DNA of 64,000 nt from positions 62,001 to 126,000 of the forward strand of contig JAPMXV010000062.1 of assembly GCA_026936335.1 (NCBI GenBank), read 5' to 3'. Made by a program: the position numbers and the translations under genes. Of the stretch, positions 12,851 through 24,298 are shown one piece after another. The DNA comes from Mantamonas sphyraenae. Lineage: Eukaryota > CRuMs > Mantamonadidae. Below the pieces are notes generated by a model. That model was not told the origin of the DNA, did not search any database, and saw only the letters and a list, made by a program, of their open reading frames with translations. Each line of letters begins with the position of its first letter. The first letter of the stretch is position 1.

Positions 12851-14713
12851 ATGTTTTCTCGCAGAGTCGTGCTGCGCCCTGTTCGATACGCCATGTCCGC
12901 CGCTCGTGCGGGCCTGCGTGCAACCGCATCCTCTCAAGCGGGTCGAGCTGCACATGCCGACGTGGCCGAAGGCTCCTGCGGCACGTTTGCCTCCCTTGCC
13001 AGCCACTCACGCGCCACGGCCATGGTCACCCCGGCACGGGGCACTCGTGTAGGGGCCCCTACATTCGTGCACTCACGTGCCATGCCCAGTCCGCGTGGTG
13101 TTGTCATGCGGCATATGTCTGGAGACGCGTCGGGACGCGTGGTGTCAAGCCAAACGGCAGGCAAAACGAGCGCCTGGGCGCTTTTGCTAGCGTCTGTGCC
13201 TGCGCTGTACGCGTATGGCCATGTGCAGGGATGGACGGAGGGCTCACGGATGACCCAGGATGTGTATGCGGAGGAGTTTTACCAGTCACCCGTGCTGTGG
13301 AGCCGCAAGAAGCTTGCACAAGAGGCGAAGCGGACGGGCCGTGTGCTCTGTTCGTTCCAGGACGGCATTTACGACATGACAGACTTTGTGGCACATCATC
13401 CGGGTGGCAGCGTGATTGCAGAGGCGTCAGGGGGCCCCGTGGAGCCGCACTGGAGCATCCTACGATTCCACTACAACAACAGTGCGGTGAAGCAGGCCAT
13501 GAAGGAATACCGCATTGGTACGCTCACGGACCCCGTGGACCACAGCGCAGGAAAGGACCCCTACGAGGACGAAATCAAGGAGCGAAGCAAGGATCCAAAC
13601 ACATCCGACTTTATTGTCTACAACAAGGCCCCATTCAACGCGGAGCGCCAGAGTGACGAGTTGGCGGTGTTGGATTTTACGCCGCAACAGGTGCAGTACG
13701 TGCGCAACCATTCGCCGGTGCCGCTGACCTTTTCGCCCACGGCGTATCGACTGTCTGTGTTGTACAATGAGGACGTGGACCCGCTGTACCGCATGACACT
13801 GGAGGACCTGAAGAGTCACTACGCAGAGACGGAGGTGGTGTCCGCCTGGCAGTGTGCAGGCAACCGACGCTCCACCATGCCCAGCTCCAATGGCACCATG
13901 TGGGTCAATGCCGTTGCCAATGCTCGTTTCAAGGGCATCCGCCTTCGCGATGTGGTGGACGATGCAATCGAATCGTTGCCCGAAGACGCGCAAGCGAGCG
14001 AGCTTGTGGTACGCTTCGAGGGCCACGACGCCTTCAACACAGCCATCCCCGTGGATCAAATCCCCGCAGGGGCACTGCTGGCGTGGGAGGTGAATGGGGA
14101 GCCGTTTGACAAGGATCACGGCCCGGGCTTGCGACTGATCATGCCGGGCAAGAGCGGCTTCTTCTGGGTCAAGATGCCCGTGCGCATGCAGCTCATTCGC
14201 AAGGATTCCATCGATGTCAGCGACGGTCCGTTTGAACCCGTGGATGTGGAGTGGCAGCGTGCGTTGCGTTTGTCGAAATCCATGCAATCGTACCTGATCA
14301 AGCATGACGGCGTGGTGGCCGACTTTGCACACCAGATTCCCGTGCAATCCAAGATCCTGAGTGTGAAGCGTGACGGCAGGTATGCACACGTGCACGGCTA
14401 TGCCCTGGTGGGCGGAGGCATTGGCATCGACCGCGTCTACGTCAGTGTGGACGACGGAAAGACGTGGGAGAAGGCGCGAGTGCGCGAAGTGGTGCGCCAG
14501 CCCAAGGGACAACAGTACGCTTGGGTCAAGTGGAGAGTGACGTACCGCGTGCGTGAGGAACTGGCCGCGTATGCGGACGACAACGGACGGGTCAAGGTCC
14601 TTGTGCGCGCTGTGGATAACCATGGCAACACTCAGCCACGTCATCCGTCTCTTAATGACCGCGGACTCAACGGCAATGGTTGGGATTCGGCCGACATCGA
14701 GGTTGCAATGTGA
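12851..14713 (+). CDS. SUOX: Sulfite oxidase, mitochondrial
   Basis: Single exon, 620 residues. It oxidises sulfite to sulfate in the mitochondrial intermembrane space and passes electrons to cytochrome c. An Arg-rich presequence (MFSRRVVLRPVRYAMSAAR) and a hydrophobic segment (AWALLLASVPALYAYG) fit targeting to that space. A cytochrome b5 domain follows, with heme ligand His in FVAHHPGGSVI and the second His in ILRFHYNNS. The molybdopterin domain has the Mo-ligating Cys in AWQCAGNRRSTM and later GYALVGGGIGIDRVYVS, and the dimerisation domain reaches the stop. The order MTS - b5 - Moco - dimer domain is that of animal SUOX; plant enzymes lack the b5 domain. The ATG at 12851 is the first that gives a presequence. 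Confidence 0.92.
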   Translation: MFSRRVVLRPVRYAMSAARAGLRATASSQAGRAAHADVAEGSCGTFASLASHSRATAMVTPARGTRVGAPTFVHSRAMPSPRGVVMRHMSGDASGRVVSSQTAGKTSAWALLLASVPALYAYGHVQGWTEGSRMTQDVYAEEFYQSPVLWSRKKLAQEAKRTGRVLCSFQDGIYDMTDFVAHHPGGSVIAEASGGPVEPHWSILRFHYNNSAVKQAMKEYRIGTLTDPVDHSAGKDPYEDEIKERSKDPNTSDFIVYNKAPFNAERQSDELAVLDFTPQQVQYVRNHSPVPLTFSPTAYRLSVLYNEDVDPLYRMTLEDLKSHYAETEVVSAWQCAGNRRSTMPSSNGTMWVNAVANARFKGIRLRDVVDDAIESLPEDAQASELVVRFEGHDAFNTAIPVDQIPAGALLAWEVNGEPFDKDHGPGLRLIMPGKSGFFWVKMPVRMQLIRKDSIDVSDGPFEPVDVEWQRALRLSKSMQSYLIKHDGVVADFAHQIPVQSKILSVKRDGRYAHVHGYALVGGGIGIDRVYVSVDDGKTWEKARVREVVRQPKGQQYAWVKWRVTYRVREELAAYADDNGRVKVLVRAVDNHGNTQPRHPSLNDRGLNGNGWDSADIEVAM

Positions 14714-14781
14714 GATTTTGAGAACAGAGCGAAAGCCGCAGCAACAAAACCACCGTCTTCATTCCAACAGCCATTTCCCAA

Positions 14782-15803
14782 ATGTTTCGCAGAGTGTCCC
14801 ATGTGCCTGCTGCTTCGTCTCTGACCGCGTCTGCAGTGTACGGTGTGCACGCATCGCCCGCGGCTGCGGGGATTGTCACAGCCGCGCGCGAGAGCGCTGT
14901 TGTGGACGTGGCGGTGCCACCGGTGATCAAGAGGGGACGTGGACGGCCGCGACTGTCTGCAAGCGAGCCAACAGCGGTGACGACAGCGCCCCAAAAGGCG
15001 GCCAGCACGCGGAAGAGCAGCGGAAAGGCAAAGGCGGCAGCAGCTGGAAAATCCGTTGTGGCGCCAAAACGCAAGCGCAGGGCAAAGCGCACGCAGCGGA
15101 AGAGCAGTGCCGCGACAGGGCACCAGGGAAGCATCAGCTATCAGTGGGAAAAGAGTCCGCATGCACGAGAGCACGTGGTGCTGTCTGTGGACATCGGCAC
15201 TCGCAATTTTGCGTACTGCATGATGAACAGGCGCGCAGACGTGTATGAGTGGGGTGTGTGGCAGCTGGACACGTAAGCGGCGGGGCGTTGGAAAAGTGTT
15301 GCCTCTGTGGAGGGCTGAGGAGCTCACACCGGTCACCATCGCATGTGCGCAGGGTGCAACGGAGGACGATTGACATTGATGTGATCCGCGGGCTGATCGA
15401 CTCGAAGGAGCAGTTTGCGCGGGCCAACATGGTTATCATTGAACGACAAATCAAGGGCCAGATGAAGATGATTGAACAATATCTGCACGCCTTTCTGTAC
15501 GGCAAGGCGACGACGGTGTTGCCACGGGTGGTCAAGAAACACCATGGCATCCAGGGAGCCACGTCGTATACAATGTCCAAGCAACGTTCGGTGGACCATT
15601 GCCGCACGCTGCTTATGGATTCGCAGCCAGACGACGATTCGGTGTTGAGTCAGAGCGACGAACTGCTGTCTTTCTACGAGGCGGCCAGCAAGAAGGATGA
15701 CCTTGCCGACTCGTACCTGATTGCGCGCTACTCCATCGATCATTGGACCAAAATGCGAGAGCTGTGCGAACGACCGGGCCACACGTGCGAGCTGGGTGGA
15801 TGA
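14782..15803 (+). CDS. Cce1/Ydc2-type mitochondrial Holliday-junction resolvase
   Basis: Exons 14782-15272 and 15353-15803, intron 80 nt, 313 residues. The family cuts four-way junctions in mitochondrial DNA. The RNase H-like acidic residues are present: Asp in LSVDIGTRNFAYC, Glu in MVIIERQIKGQM, and the Asp pair in KKDDLADSYLIA. The ~110-residue N-terminal extension starts like a mitochondrial presequence (MFRRVSHVPAASS) and has an AT-hook-like KRGRGRPRL and a Lys/Ala-rich basic stretch, which should bind DNA without sequence specificity. Fungal Cce1/Ydc2 have a different N-terminal DNA-binding motif, so this arrangement is notable. It lies 68 bp after sulfite oxidase on the same strand and converges with GGTase-I beta. 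Confidence 0.8.
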
Positions 15804-15855
15804 ATGGTGGAATGAGAAAGTGCATCATTGCCTTCCACGACGACGCTGCACACAC

Positions 15856-17223
15856 TCACGCCTTGGAGGAGACGCCTTTTTGATGGTTGGACTGTGAAAA
15901 TTCACCCTTCCACACATTGGCCATGGCTGCCTCGCTGCCGTTGAGGGCGGCGACGATGGGGCGTACGCCAAAGGCCTGGTCCTGGAGGGCAAAGCCGCAG
16001 AGGCCCAGATAGGAGTGGAGGACGTCCGGGTGCATCTGCGGGTCGGGCCACTTGCGAATGCCACCGACGACAAACTGGGCGCGCAGAGAGTACTCCTGCA
16101 GCTTGTCCCAGTCGGCAAGGTGCAGATAGCCAAGCATGGACAGGGATGCGCCAATCCAGAAAGAGTAGCACGTGTCGGGGATCTTGTTGACTCGTCCCTG
16201 GAACCCGGAAACCTGGCGTCCGAGGAGCCAGCGCAGGAGCATGGCGTGTGCGTGTGAGTCCAAAGCGGTGTCGAGTTTGTCCATGAGGACGAGAGAGGCA
16301 ATTGCGCAGTAGGTGGAACCGCCGTGTGCCTCGAGGTGGGGCCCCTGGGCAAAGCCACCCTCGTAGGTTTGCGATTGTTGGATGTAGGCCAGGGCACGGT
16401 CGCAGTCGACTCCACTCCAGTCGTCGAGAATGTACGCCACCGCACACGCACAGTAGAGGAAGCGCATGTCGGATTCGGATCCTCCCACAGTGGGAGAGTA
16501 GGATCCGTCTTGTTGTTGGAGTGCACGCAGGCTGTCGGACACAGCCTGCTTGTCCACACGCGAGAGATCGTCGCCGAGGGCAAGCAGTGAGTTGAGGGCT
16601 GCGTACGTCATGGTGATGTGTCCGTTGTCCAATGCGTGTGCCTGATTGCTGCTGCCGTGTGTGTTGCCCAGGTAGGTGCCTCCGCGGAAGCCTCCGCTGC
16701 CCTTGCGCTCCTCGCTGGTGGGCACCACCTGCAGGCCGTAGATCCAGTCGATCACCGCTTGCTTGTCCTCCACAACCTCGTCCAGTCCCCCGAGGATGTC
16801 CAGGGCGCTCAAGCAAAAGTACGCTGAACCCACGTGTGTGCCTGTGTCAGCATCCTGTGTCCTTCTGTGGTGGGCAATGGGCACAAAAACACACCCGTCT
16901 GCAGCAAACAACAACTCACCAAGCGTCAGCCGATTGGAGTCCAGCGACGTGTACTGGTACGGCAGCGACTGCATGCAGCGCGAAAAGTATTTGACGTGGT
17001 ACGCCTGCTTGAACTCAGGCACCTCTTCCTCTTCGCTCTGTGTGTTTTGCGTGTGAGTGGCGTGAGCAAGTGTGTGTGTGTGTTGTTGCGGGTCTTTGGC
17101 CCTCCACGCCACACGTTGTCTCCTTAGGCACACCCTCCACAAGACATGCCACGACGTGGATTGCACCCCGTTTCCCATGCACCCATGAGAAGGTCAACAA
17201 CGTCCTCATGTGTAATTCACCAT
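15856..17223 (-). CDS. PGGT1B: Protein geranylgeranyltransferase type I, beta subunit
   Basis: It transfers geranylgeranyl to CaaX proteins such as Rho and Rac, as a heterodimer with FNTA. Coding exons are 17037-16920 and 16823-15856. The best start is an ATG at 17223-17221 that forms the whole first coding exon, spliced (17220-17038 removed) to SEEEEVPEFKQAYHVKYF, total 362 residues. An unspliced ATG at 17178 is the alternative. The sequence KQAYHVKYFSRCMQSLP and SLDSNRLTLAYFCLSALDIL match the family. Zinc ligands are visible: Asp-x-Cys in KIPDTCYSFW and His in DVLHSYLG. Gly-rich prenyltransferase repeats (GSYSPTVGG, GFAQGPHLEAHGG) form the alpha-alpha barrel. A GTGAGT sequence overlaps the stop codon, so a further 3' exon is possible. 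Confidence 0.85.
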
Positions 17224-17997
17224 TTCTATTCGTCGTTTTGCGTTGGCAGCGGCGGCTCGTCTGCCCCTCCCTCTTTGTCGGATCCACTGCCTCTGTGTCA
17301 GCCTGCTCGTCTTCCTGCGCCTGCTCCTGCTCCTGCACGTCTTCCTTTGCCTGCTCTTGTGTCTCTTCCTGCTCCTGCTCCTGCTGCTCCTGCTGCCCCT
17401 CTGCTTGCGGTTGCGCAGTGTGTTGTGCAGCTGTAGCTGTGTGTGTGTCTGCCTCCTCCTGCTCCTCCTCCACTCCCCTCTCCTTGCGTGCCTGCGCCGT
17501 GTACGCCTCCAACTTGTCAAGCCGTGAGCTCACGCCCTTGAGCGTGCTATTCACATTGCCCACGCGCTTCTTGCTGGCCTGCAGCTTGTCCACATAGCCC
17601 TGCAGCTCGGGCACGTTGGAGACCTCCATGAAGGCGTCCAGCTCTGTCGCCGCAAAACACACATCCACAGAGCAACACAGTGCGCCACCGGGCACCAAAC
17701 GGGCCGTTGGTGCATGTCCAATGCCACACAAGAACGTGTCAGTGCACTCGGTGGGACACGAGCCTTGTCATAGCTCCCTCTTCTCGGCTCACAACACGTA
17801 CGTTTACTCAAGCGGTCCAGCTCCAACGACAACTGTTCCTGCGACGTCAGGACGCCGTACACACTGCTGTTCAACTGGTCCACCACTGGCTTCAGCATGC
17901 CCATCATCCCTTGTGCAAACTGCTCGTCATTCTCCATGGTGGTCCGCGGAGTTTGGGTTGACCCACGCTGGGCCAGAAACTTCCAGAACGCTTCCAT
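17015..17997 (-). CDS. SNAPIN: SNAPIN-like BLOC-1/BORC subunit
   Basis: Exon 1 17997-17802 (alternative ATG 17938) and exon 2 from 17643. SNAPIN is a small coiled-coil subunit of BLOC-1 and BORC, acting in lysosome-related organelle biogenesis and positioning. The segments FAQGMMGMLKPVVDQL, the heptads after it, and VDKLQASKKRVGNVNSTL match the family core in order and spacing. A Glu/Gln-rich tail, not usual in the family, follows from about 17450. In that frame the first stop is at 17015, overlapping GGTase-I beta exons, which is unlikely to be real. A neighbouring frame ends at a TAG near 17229, just before the GGTase ATG. The C-terminus is therefore unresolved (a frame shift or splice in the Gln/Glu repeat). 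It is divergent from CHD1, with ATGs only 40 bp apart. Confidence 0.7.
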
Positions 17998-18037
17998 CTC
18001 ACCCAACCCAACCACGGCCGAGCAAGTGCAGCCCGGA

Positions 18038-21000
18038 ATGCAGGCCAGCAACGAACAGCAGCAACGACTCATCCAGCTTTGGCAATCCACCAATGCGCAA
18101 CGCACGGCCAAAGGACTTCCAGAAGTGTCGTTTCAGCAGGTTAGTGCACAAGCCCGCCGGGTGAAATTTCTGTGATCGCCGCACCCCACGCGCTGTTTTA
18201 GGCCGCCCCAACCTGCATCAGGGCTATGCCTGCACATTCTGTTGCGCACATACCAGCTGCCATCCAAAGAGGGCTGCATAGCACGATGGCGTGGTCGCAT
18301 GGCAGTCCCCGGAATGTCGATGCGTTCGTTTTGCCGAGCGCAAGGAGGAACGAATTGTTCAAAACTTCCAGGCTGGCGGTACCTCGCTCGTTTTGCCTTT
18401 GTCCAGCCGTCCTGTGCTTCGTGTGCATGCGTACATACGGTGAATGTCTTTACGATGGCTTGCATGAGTGTGAAGCGTGCGTGAGGCTTTTACAGACAGT
18501 GTCCTCGTGTCCTGAGGGACCCTCACCAGCGACTTCCCAGCGCACGTGTTTGTTTCCTGACACCTCACCGCCAAAACTTTCGTTTTGCACCGCTACACCT
18601 GCCCACACGCACACTGGGCCCGTGTCCATTGCCACACATCCTCTCATGACCTATCTGCACAGTTCTACGCGTATGTTTTGCAGCAGCACCAAACGCAGCA
18701 GCAGCAACCCGTGCACGGAAACCAAGTTCCCGCGCACGCGGGCAATGGAGCGCAATTGCACAGCCAACACGCCGCGCAACAACGCAAGAGGCCGCTCCCA
18801 CAGTCGGACGATGGCGAGGATGACGGACAACCCTTGGGCGCCGAGGGGACCAGTGAGGACGGCGGTCAATGGCAGCCACGGCCAAAGAAAAAAGCCAAGA
18901 GCGAGATCTTGCGTCAGGAGTTGGAACTCATGTCCCGCGCTGACGAACGCAGGGGCTCCCTTCGCAAGCGCACCGAACGAAAGAAGTACAACGAGGACAA
19001 TGACGACTTGGATTTCCTCGACGACGACGAGGAGGACATCGAGGCACGCAAGGCCGCCGCAGAGAAGGAACGCATCGAAAGCATCGGCGAACCTGCCAAA
19101 GAACCCACGATTGAAAAGGTGCTCAGCGACCGCTTCAAGGAAGTCGATGGACAGATTGTGCGCCAGTTCCTGATCAAATGGGCCGGCTGGGCACACATCC
19201 ACAACACGTGGGCGTCGTGGGAGGACCTGAAACGCCTCAAGGGCAAGAAGAAGGTCACCAACTACATTAACAGGCAGGACGAGTACGACGACCTCATGGA
19301 ATCGCTGCCGGAGGAGCAGCGCGAACAGTATCGCATTGACGAGGAAATGGAAAAGGAGCTGATGGAACAGTGGAAAGTCGCCGAACGGGTCATCCATGTG
19401 CGACAGGACGAAAAGACAGACGACAACCCCAGTGGCTGGCGCTACCTGGTCAAGTGGCGCGGACTGCCCTACCAGGACGTCACCTGGGAAAAGGCCAGCG
19501 AAGACAAGATTGTCAACTTCAAGGACGTGATCAAGGACGTCATCCGCCGCAACAAGTACCACCAGGTGCAGATGCGTCCCACCATCCAGCCCTACGAACG
19601 CGATCGCCTTGCCTTCCACCCGTTGACGGCAAACCACCCGTCGTGGATCCAGAACGGCCAACTGCGTGACTACCAGGTCACAGGCGTCAACTGGATGATC
19701 GACCGCTGGCGGCGCAACATCAACTGTATCCTGGCAGACGAGATGGGCCTGGGCAAAACCATCCAGTGTGTCAACTTTCTCTCCTACCTCTTCCACATGT
19801 ACCTTTTCAGCGGACCTCACCTCGTGGTTGTGCCGCTCTCCACGATCAACGCCTGGATGCGCGAGTTCAACAAGTGGGCGCCCGACATGTACCCCATCAT
19901 GTACATTGGTAGCGGCGAGAGTCGCGAGATCATCCGCCGCTTCGAGTGGCTCAATCGGCGCACGGCACGTTTCAAGCAGCGCTACAAGTTCCACGTTCTG
20001 CTCACCACGTACGAGATGCTCCAGAACGACAAGGAGTACCTGCAGAACATCCGTTGGGGCACCTTGATTGTGGACGAGGCACACCGGCTGAAGAACCGCA
20101 AGTCGCGCCTGTACACCACGCTGGAGTCGTTCCATTGCGGCAACACGGTGCTGGTGACGGGCACGCCGCTGCAAAACTCCCTGCAGGAGCTGTGGAACCT
20201 GTGTCACTTCCTGGACCCGCGCAAGTTTGACAACTTTGACGATTTCGACTACCGCTTTGGCAACATCACAAGCCAGTCGCAGGTGAACGACCTGCACGCC
20301 ATGCTCAAGCCGCACTTGCTGCGACGCGTCAAAAAGGACGTGGAGACGAGTTTGCCCAACAAGCGTGAGCGCATCCTGCGCGTGCCGCTGAGCAAGCAGC
20401 AGAAGCGCTACTACAAGCTTATCCTCAGCAAGAACTTTCGCGAACTGCACCGTGGCAACGCAAGCGGCAAACGCAACCTGACAAACATCATCATGGAGCT
20501 GAAAAAGTGTTGCAACCACCCGTTCCTCGTGCGCGACGACAACGAGGACGAGGACCACGACAGGGACCAAGAGTCGCTGGAGGCGGACATGGACACTCTG
20601 ATTGCAGCGAGTGGCAAGCTGATGCTGCTGGACAAGCTGCTGGCTCGTCTCAAGGAAGACGGCCACCGCGTGCTGATCTTCTCGCAGATGGTGAGCATGC
20701 TGGACATCCTGGAACGGTACCTGCGTGTGCGCACGTACAAGTTCCAACGTCTGGACGGCAGCATGGCCAGCGAAGCGCGCCACAACGCGATGGTGCACTT
20801 CAACGACCCGGAGTCGCCGGACTTTTGTTTCCTACTGTCCACGCGTGCGGGTGGCCTGGGCATCAACCTGGCGACGGCAGACACGGTGATCATCTTTGAC
20901 AGCGACTGGAACCCGCAGAACGACCTGCAGGCAATTGCGCGCGCACATCGCATCGGTCAGGAACGCACAGTGAACATCTACCGCTTCATCACCAAGGGCA

Positions 21001-22817
21001 GCTGCGAGGAGGACATCCTGCGACGTGCAAAGCGCAAGTTGATCCTGGACCACCTTGTCATCCAGGGCATGGTGGACGCCAGCGGACGGCAGGTGAACCA
21101 GAGCGGAGGGGACGCAAGCAAGTCGTTCACCAAGGATGACCTTGCCAAGGTGCTGCAGTTTGGCGCCGAGGACATCTTTGCGAACGACGGCGCAGAGGAC
21201 GACGACGACGACGTCGACGCGGCGCAAGCCATGGAGAATCTGGATCTGGATGACATCCTGAAGCGAGCGGAGGACATCGAGGAAGAGGATGCAGAAGACG
21301 AAGGAGGAGCATCGGACCTTCTGGGTGCATTCAAAGTGGCCGACTTCACCAAGGGCGAGGCATCTTCCTCCAAGAAGGGCGAGGACGACGAAGGAGATGA
21401 CGACGCCATGGAAACAGAGGAGGATGGCAAGGGCAAGGCTAAGGCCAAGGTGCCGGACGCAGAGTTCTGGCAGAACATCATCCCGGAGCATCTGCGCCAA
21501 GAAGACACGACGGAGGACGAGTTGATCCTGATGGGAGGACGTCGCCGACGTGCAACGCGCAAAACGGAGGAACTGGACGTGGACTACGAGGAGGACGACG
21601 ATTTCGACGCAGAAGCGTTGGCCGCAGAAGCGTACGGATCGACGCGACGACGCGGGAGCCGGCGAGGCGGAGGCGAGAATGGCAGCAGCAAACGCACAAT
21701 GACGGCAAAGGAGAAGGCGGAGGAGAAGGAACGAAAGGCGCGTGAACGTGAGGAGCAGCGTGAAATGAGGCGGCTTGCGCAAGCGCGGGAAATCGACGAC
21801 AAGATGAAGCAATCGCTGGTGCGATCGCTGCTGCGCTTTGGCAGCGTGCACGAGCTGGAGAACATCATTGAGAACAGCAAAGCGCACAGGAAGGACCCGA
21901 CGGTGGTGCGTCAGGTGTTGCTGGACTTTTTGGCAGCTGCGCAGGCGGCGCTGGTGAAGGCGGCGGCAGCGGAGGAAGAGTCACAGGACGACGCAACAGA
22001 GGAAAGTGCAGAGGAGAAGAAGGAAAGGGAAAAGTCAAAGTTTGAATTTGAGTTTGAGGACAAGTCGTTCAACGCACGGGATGTGGTGTGGCGCATGGAG
22101 TCCCTGCGCACACTGCGCAGTTACGCGGTGCGGCTGTGCGGCAACGAAGGAGGTGACGGCGAGGCAGGAGCGGCGGCCATGGACACAGAGTCGAGCAGCA
22201 GCAGCAACGCAGGAGCTGGAGGCAACGGGGTGACCGTGTCGACGGCAGGGGTCAAGGTGTTTGTGCTGCCGGAGGGTGTTCACGGAGGCAGTGCGCCGAG
22301 CTGGAACCCGGATTGGACACAGGCAGACGACTCAAGGCTGTTGCTGATGTGTCTGAAACACGGCGTGGGCAACTGGGACGCGATGAAGCGGGATGCGGTG
22401 AGCGGCCTGGAGCGACAGCTGAAACCGAAAGAGTTCCGCACGCCCGAGACATGGCAGGAACCGCGTTCGTACCACTTGATGACGCGTGTAGACGCAACGC
22501 TGCGTGCGCTGTGGCAGCACGAGGAGGAGGCGGAGGGCAAGTCGGTCAAGAGCTATGAGGACGCGCTTCTGGAACGGTTCCGGCTGGAGGGGGATTCAAT
22601 CAACCTGGCAGAAGAGGATGTGGAGTTGCATGTGCCGGAAGGGATGGTTGTGCGGGATGCCAACGACAGCACGGGAAGTGGAGGGCAGAGCGGCACGGCA
22701 AGCAACGGGGAAACCGACGCCAGCGAGATGGACATGGAGGCAATGATGGAGGAGATGCAGAGCATCATGGCAGGTGGGGACGACGAAGAGTGGGAGCCCG
22801 AGCCGGAAGTGGTGCGC

Positions 22818-22853
<36 letters not shown>

Positions 22854-23352
22854 CAGTAGCACGTACGCGATGTACGCGCAGCAGCAGCAGCAGCGACAGT
22901 ATCAGCAGCAACAGCAGCAGCAGAGGCAATACCAGCAGCAACAGCAACGACAAATGGATGCGACACAGGATCAGGTGCGCACGGTGCAGAAGAACTGTGC
23001 ACACCATCTGCAGCCGATCGGGCAGCATCTTGCTGTCCTGCGACAAATCTCGTCGACGGGCGACTCTGGACCGGAGGCATTGGACAGGATGAAGAAAATC
23101 ATGCTGCAGTGCGGCATGTTTGTGGTGAACCAGATCAAAAAGGTGCAGACGAGCCTGGACGAGCGGTATGGAGCCAACTCTCCCGAATCGGTGCGTTTGG
23201 GACGGCTGTACAACCATGGTATGTGGGCTGTGGCTGCACGCTCGGCCAACATGGCCGTGGATGCATTCTATCGCACCACAGTGAGTGTGATCCAGTCGCA
23301 TCAGGCACAGCAGCGCGCACTGGCGGCAAGTTCTGCGGCGGGCCTGTTGTGA
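18038..23352 (+). CDS. CHD1: CHD1-type chromatin remodelling ATPase
   Basis: Exons 18038-18139 and 18663 onward. It slides and spaces nucleosomes during transcription. In order: Gln-rich N-terminus, acidic linker, chromodomain 1 (EKVLSDRF, LIKWAGWAHIHNTW), chromodomain 2 (YLVKWRGLPYQDVTWE), SNF2 ATPase with DEMGLGKTIQ and VDEAHRLKN, helicase C domain with STRAGGLGINLATAD, acidic/basic linker, and a SANT/SLIDE-like DNA-binding part (LLLMCLKHGVGNWDAM). The frame ends in a (CAG)10 run at 22853, but the CHD1 CHCT domain (LGRLYNHGMWAVAARSANM) lies in the +1 frame from about 22857 to 23352. I treat it as the same gene with a frame break or small splice in the repeat. Total about 1590 residues. Intron 1 (523 nt) is the longest in the window. 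Confidence 0.88.
18140..18662 (+). other. Long first intron of CHD1
   Basis: 523 nt from GTTAGT to CTGCACAG, at least twice the usual intron here. I looked for embedded RNA genes. One B-box-like GTTCAAAAC near 18358 has no pairing T-stem, and nothing else is convincing. It may hold regulatory sites for the very short SNAPIN/CHD1 promoter. Confidence 0.5.
22821..22965 (+). repeat. CAG/CAA repeat in CHD1 tail
   Basis: (CAG)10 at 22821-22850 is followed by TAG/AGC codons and more CAG/CAA units to about 22965, coding poly-Gln or poly-Ser depending on frame. The CHD1 frame changes here. It is a plausible site of length variation and of assembly error. Confidence 0.85.
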
Positions 23353-23422
23353 TTTGTGATAGTGACGCGAGGAAAATGAACGAATGTGATGTTTGTTGTG
23401 CACTGTGTGTTGTTTGCGTCCA

Positions 23423-24298
23423 CTACTGGGCGAGGGCAGATGAGTAGGAGGAGGAGGAGGAGGAGAGGTTTGCAGCAGCAAGGCCGCCGTCGTCGTCCTG
23501 GTCAAGTTCTGGAGGAGCATCGTTGACCTCTGCGTCCTCGTCGTACTGGAGGGCGTGGTCAATGTGCATCATGCATGCGGCAATGCTCTCCTCGTCGGTG
23601 ATGTCCAGGGGCTGGAAGCTGACCATGGCGTAGTCATCGATGACGGAGGCCATGGCTTCGTTGAGTTGCTTGAAACGAGGCGGCGTGCTTGCAGACAGTT
23701 TGTGTACAAGGAGGCTGGCATCGGCCTCAAGAAAGTCGTTGAGATTGTCCTCCATGTCTTTCTTCTTGATGAGGTCCATTTTGGTGAGGACGTTGATGTG
23801 CGGCAGCTCGAGCTGCACCATGGCGGAAAGACACAGGAGGACGCCGCTCATGAAGCGGGAGGCATCGGAGAGGAACTGCGAGTCGAGGAGATAAACACCC
23901 ACGACGCGGTAGCCAATGCGCTGGATGGCATCGACCAGGGAACGCATGACGGGCACGTGGGAGTACAGTTCGATTTGGCCGGGGCAGTCAAACACCACGT
24001 AATCCTCCTGGTAGTCACCCAGCTGCTCCTCCAGCCAGTCAATGTTTTCCAAAAGGTATTCGAGACAAAACAGGAGGCCTCCGTTGGGGCCCAATTGGCA
24101 CTGTTCCATGACGTCGGCGACGGTGATGAGATCGCGTATGTCCACACTCGGCGTGTACTCGAAGGACTCTGCAGCCGGGTCCAAGTTGATGATATGTACA
24201 CTGCGGTTCATAGTGCTTGCGTACTCGACAATGGTGCGTGTGTATGTGCTCTTGCCTGAGCCTGCAGGGCCCATGACGAACTGCGCAAGTTTGCCCAT
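23423..24298 (-). CDS. GPN3: GPN-loop GTPase 3
   Basis: Single exon, 291 residues. GPN3 helps assemble RNA polymerase II and bring it into the nucleus, with GPN1. The P-loop is GPAGSGKST, switch/GPN loop LGPNGGLLF, G3 DCPGQIELY, and G4 TKMD. The start MGKLAQFVMGPAGSGKST is right at the P-loop, as in the family, and the 'SDEES' region (DITDEESIAACMMHID) supports GPN3 over GPN2. The tail is acidic then Ser-rich. It is convergent with CHD1 (70 bp apart). Confidence 0.9.
   Translation of the reverse strand: MGKLAQFVMGPAGSGKSTYTRTIVEYASTMNRSVHIINLDPAAESFEYTPSVDIRDLITVADVMEQCQLGPNGGLLFCLEYLLENIDWLEEQLGDYQEDYVVFDCPGQIELYSHVPVMRSLVDAIQRIGYRVVGVYLLDSQFLSDASRFMSGVLLCLSAMVQLELPHINVLTKMDLIKKKDMEDNLNDFLEADASLLVHKLSASTPPRFKQLNEAMASVIDDYAMVSFQPLDITDEESIAACMMHIDHALQYDEDAEVNDAPPELDQDDDGGLAAANLSSSSSSYSSALAQ

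Noticed and set aside
18651-20798. 715-codon open frame on the - strand in CHD1
   Set aside because: Antisense shadow of the chromodomain/ATPase coding region; no start context, no domain.
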